The translations under genes and the position numbers were made by a program. DNA of 64,000 nt from Leucaena leucocephala (Eukaryota; Streptophyta; Magnoliopsida; Fabales; Fabaceae): contig CM073518.1 in NCBI GenBank assembly GCA_037074615.1, positions 18,304,501 to 18,368,500 on the forward strand. Direction: 5' to 3'. The stretch's first letter is position 1. Each line of letters begins with the position of its first letter. Shown here piece after piece: positions 59,661 to 64,000 of this stretch. The notes below the pieces were generated by a model. That model was not told the DNA's origin. It did no database searches and saw only the letters and a list, made by a program, of their open reading frames with translations.

Positions 59661-61900
59661 AAAGAGTTTGGCAGGTACGCACCACTTCAATTAATTAATG
59701 GCAAAGACTAAACTATCCGTCAATCACTCAAAGGAAAAAAAGTATGCCATTTCATATTGGTTTCCCTTTCAACTAATTTATTAATGAATTTATTGTTATA
59801 CTGCAATAAAAATTCAAAACAAAAAAATAAATCAAAACTGCACAATTTTAGAATTTTTTTAAAATATTTAAAAAGTGTATCATTTCATGCTTATAAGATA
59901 TCAAAATATCATTTATTTTATGTAAAATCTAATGATCAAAAGAAGAAAAAAATCATTTAAGAGTGTGGGACATTACAAAGGGTATTAGAGGGAGGCATAT
60001 TAGAATCTCCTAACCCGCCGTCTCAATTGAATTCCCTTGCAACTATGTCTATGAATCTTTAGTTTTTCTGCAACTAGCTAGCTAGGCAGGCTGCTTGAAA
60101 GACGAGGCCATCAAAGTCAGTGTTGAGTGATGACTTGCTTTGTTTCTTCCTTCCAAGTTGCGTCCATAAATAAAATAAATTGAGGGTTGTTCCCTATGTT
60201 CAGCAACTGGGCTTAGGAGCGAAGCATTAAAAATTGCTATACGCATTCTCGGTTTAGTACTTAAACTATGGTCTGAGTTGTGGTTGAATTGATAGTTATT
60301 AACTTAATGTATATATACTTGCCCCATTCAAAATTATAGGACATTTTTTTTGAAGTTACATGTTTAAAAATATAAGGTATTTTTGGGTTTTTAAATTGTA
60401 ATGGGAAAACATATTAGAGATTAGAGATAATTATACTTTTCCTAAATTTATAATTTGGTATATATTATGCCTTTTTCTCCCTTAATTGAATATTTAATTT
60501 TATTTTGTTAGCACTATTAACTCCTGTATAAGGGTTAATGATACTAAAGAATAAAATTATAAAGATTAATTGTGCTAATAAAATAAAATAAAATAACTTA
60601 ATTAAGAGAGAAAATTACAGATATCAAATTAAAAATTTTTAAAAAATGTAAGTACCTCTAGTATAGTTATCAAATTAAAAATTTTTAAAAAGTGTAAGTA
60701 ACTCTAGTTTAGTTTTCTCAAATAGTATTTAAAGATCATTTTAGGAAATTAATTACATATAGAAACTACCAAGTTATGAAATATGAAGAAGGAACAATTT
60801 TTTTAAAAAATAATAAATAAATTCAATATGGGGTCTGGCTTTTAATTTTTAATACTGATTAAGGGTGGTGTGTTTTCCAAAAAAAAACTTATTAATTAAA
60901 CTTGGCGTTTCAATTATTAATTAGCTAAGACTTTTAGCTCTGTTAAATATCACTAGCTCAATAATTTCAATCGAAATCCATTGCAAAGTTTATAAATTGA
61001 TTATTCATATCTGCAAGTCGGCCACAGGAAGCACATGTTCCAAGTTGTTAAAAATAGACACTAATCGTCACAATTTGAAGTCGGTAGTGGGGCTTACTTT
61101 ATTTTCTTCTCCCAAGTTGTGTGTATAACTATCCAAGAATATTTTCAAAAAAAAAGTCATCAAGATATATGTATATTCTTCTAATCCTATTTATAAATTA
61201 TTTTTAATATATTTTTATCTCAAAATTTAATAATTTTTTAATTTTATAATAAAATAAAAATAAAAATTATAATATAATTTATAAATAGGACTAAAAATTC
61301 CTTTCCTCCCCACCGGAAGAGCATATGTCTTATGAGGTTTTGTGAAAAATTCTCTTATAAACTCCAAATAAGTGAGTTGTATTGTAATTAAATCCTATTG
61401 CAAAATGAAATGAACCCTAAAAGTCGGCATACATATTATTGAGAGAATAAAACAAAATGAGTTGTCTACTGACTTTGATTGTGACATTTATATTTAGATG
61501 TATTATATTTTTGACAACTTTCATGTCTCCTTCACGTGGCCTTCAATGCAAGAGTTTGACTCGTTTACATCACGAGGGGCTCATATATCATCTAGACTAT
61601 TGTTTAGATGAAATTTAAACTATTTAAATTTTATTATTTTTACTTTTAATTAGAATTACTGTTTTTATGGGAAACGTTAATAAGTCTCTCTAGAAACTTC
61701 TCTAGTGAATTTGCGGTGAAAATCGTAGTTAGAGTTTGAGTGATTCAACTTATTAGCAGAAGTAAAAGATTCAGGCGTACTTGATATATTCACTAGTTTC
61801 TCTGGCACTTACACAAAAAACTTGTCACCGTGGTAGATTTATGCATTCGAACACAGCAAATATATATAGAGAATAGAAAAGGAAGGGAGAGGACAGCCAA
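59661..61900. other. 5' flank of glucanase D; end of unit 2
   Basis: Collinear with 31980-34978 without the hAT element. A short direct duplication (tatcaaattaaaaattttta) is near 60621 and 60668. No gene seen. Confidence 0.65.
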
Positions 61901-64000
61901 GATGCAGATGAAAAATTATATCATGTATATAAAATTCTCCTCATTATAGTAATAATTAAATAAATTTTGTTAATCATTTAAAATTTATTATGACTAGCGA
62001 AAAAAAATTTACTTCTAAAGGGTTAATCATGAAAGAAAAAAATAAAATCACCCTCAAGCACTATCATAGTTAAAAGAGTTTAACTTAGTTTAAAAAGGAT
62101 ACCCATGATAAAAAACAATAAAACTTATAAAATAGTATTATCATAGATATAAAAATTTTACATAATTTTCATACTTAAAACCATGTTAAAAAGAATTCAA
62201 CCCCACTAACATGGTTAAAGGAATCGAGCCCCCGTTTAACATCATCAAAGTTATTAATTCAAATTTCCCCGAGTCACGTACTAGGTGAACAACACTAGTG
62301 TCCATAACGCTAGCAAAATTTTCAAATAACACTTACAATATAGCAAATAGTCCCTATGGGTCTATCAAGTCACATGCATAATCCTAAAAGGTTTTGGCTT
62401 CCTACCAGCACCCATTATTCAATACGGTCATAGAAATAGCAAATTATCAGAGTATAAATAATAGCATAAATGAAAGTAGGCATCATAGTGGCAATATACA
62501 TCTATTCAATACATAAATATAAAGGAGGGTGCTGTACAGTTCAACTAATACAACTATACCTCCGGCACCTTCCCGTTCGAACCAGCAATTGAACTAACTC
62601 CTGAAAAATATTAATAAAAATAGGGTGAGACAAAAGCCTTAGTAACCATCCATTCTATTCATCATGCATACTAATATGTGCTCGTGAGGTGTCAAGTGAG
62701 ACAGTTTATAAGGTTCAATATATAGAAAATACATATCATCATATTATAATTAAATGGATAAACCATCCAAATTTCTCCTATCAATCCAACCGAACCGCCT
62801 TATTCCCGCCGACCGAACCCATGGGTTAGTGACAACTACCATATGACTGGCCACCTAAAAAGCTAACTGGTCAAGTATTATAGACTGGCCAAAATCTACA
62901 GAGCACGTGACCGGACTATGGGTTCATTCTCCCTCGGTAAACAGGTGGGGGTGTCGCTGCCCCTCGGTAAATAGGTGGGGCAAATCTCTCGATAAACAGA
63001 TGGGACAAAAGCCAATCATCTAGCTTCAATAGAAGCTATGCCACGTGATAGAAATGTAACTCCCTCATCGCCAATGCCCAATGCATAATTATCAAGATAA
63101 TAATATTAATCAACAATCTCAAGCTTGATAATCGATAACATCAATAAGTATCACAATATAATTTTTCTTAAGATAAAAATTTTCTTCAAATAACAATAAC
63201 AAGATATAACAAGTTACTGCTCTCAATCCAACTTTTTAAATTAATCTTCAAGTCCCACAAGACTATTTTTAATAAAATTATTAATAAAAATTCCTCAATA
63301 TAATCATGTAGATATCAGTATATTTATATATATCAAATCACTCACAAGCATCACATTAGCACACATAATGAGTGAAAAATGGTTACCTCTTATCAAAATA
63401 AGGAATAATTACCACAAGTCAAGTGGCCCTGCTTATAATAATCACAAACAATCTGGTACTCTCCTAAGAGTTACTCTAGAACCCCAATGATAGTCTACAA
63501 AGTCACCACATAAGAACTATCACTATATTACTTAATACTACTCTAAAATTATTCTAATTTATATTTATTTATAATTTAATTGATTTAACATAATTATAAT
63601 AACTTAAGTTGAAGCGTTGAATTCTTTTCAAAAATTTCTAAGTAGAATTTCTGTTTATAAACTATATTTATGTCTATCTATATATATACATATATATAGG
63701 TACATATAATTTGCAATGAAGTGAGTTTATTTCCTACTTATTTTATTAAAGAAGAAAAAGGATAAGGTGGAAGGTGATCAAGTCACTTTTCATTTATACA
63801 TATATGCACATGGGTATGGATGGATGACATGATAGGTATGGTTGATGAAGGCATATATTTATGTATATATTAAAGATCTAAAATTGTACAGGAGAGGAGA
63901 AAAGAAAAGGGCGATTCACTTGGGTTGGCAGAAAGGTCAATCAATGAACAACATACCTCTCCTTAAGATTTTGGGATAATAAGTATATTTGATGACAAAT
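61901..64000. repeat. LTR-like remnant outside the duplication
   Basis: From about 62560 it carries motifs that correspond to the LTR-like modules of the units: gtgagacaaaagccttagtaa (cf. gtgagataaatgtctcagtaa), atgtgctcgtgaggtgt (cf. acgtgctcatgagatgtt), caagtcccacaagacta, ggttacctcttatcaaa. It is too diverged to define ends. The part 61901-62500 is AT-rich with nothing recognisable. No gene seen. Confidence 0.45.

Overview
The window is nuclear DNA of a eudicot plant. The evidence is AT-rich sequence with spliced genes, plant-type L1 LINE, Copia, hAT, CACTA, SINE and MITE elements, and a tandem cluster of plant GH17 beta-1,3-glucanases. I cannot name the species. The only host genes I can support are the GH17 genes, all on the minus strand, each with a 58-bp signal-peptide exon, one phase-1 intron and one large exon. 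They are A (23872-25863, frameshifted pseudogene), B (30076-31896), a truncated A-type 3' end (51029-51210), C (53248-55318) and D (57794-59576). A weak case exists for another minus-strand gene running off the left edge (exon-like pieces at 60-133 and about 1738-1925).

Layout. 1-2.7 kb: unassigned sequence, a possible gene 5' end and a diverged MITE. 2.7-9.7 kb: a plant L1 LINE with two long intact ORFs between two SINE copies in opposite orientation, then a dispersed repeat. From about 10.4 to 35.0 kb and again from about 35.0 to 61.9 kb the same series of sequences occurs twice in direct orientation: LTR-like modules, a CACTA-bearing stretch, then the GH17 cluster and its flanks. About 61.9-64 kb leaves the duplication and holds another LTR-like remnant.

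The two units work as mutual empty-site controls. Many insertions are present in one unit and absent at the matching place in the other, with target-site duplications (TSDs) readable. They include a 3.69-kb solo LTR (11399-15086, TSD taaat), a different copy of the same LTR family (37720-40978, TSD cttag), a tRNA-derived SINE (36159-36324), a 0.79-kb hAT (33674-34461), a PIF/Harbinger-like MITE (51751-52286) and a full-length but decayed Copia element (43906-50878, TSD cctgg). Unit 1 also holds a 2.7-kb hAT (19724-22452) nested in a CACTA element. This hAT carries two exons and the intron of a RAB6/RABH-type small GTPase gene, so it is a gene-capturing (Pack-type) transposon.

The GH17 genes show recombination inside the cluster. 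Gene C has the promoter, exon 1, intron and most of exon 2 of gene A, but the 3' end and downstream flank of gene B. Unit 2 (A-type remnant, C, D) is what unequal crossing over within an A-B pair would give. B, C and D look able to encode secreted class II-like (PR-2 type) endo-1,3-beta-glucanases; both catalytic glutamates are present and there is no C-terminal extension. I did not find a wholly new biological system. The most notable items are the chimeric glucanase, the GTPase-capturing hAT, the duplication junction with a small inverted segment, and tRNA-like pol III boxes inside the long solo LTRs.
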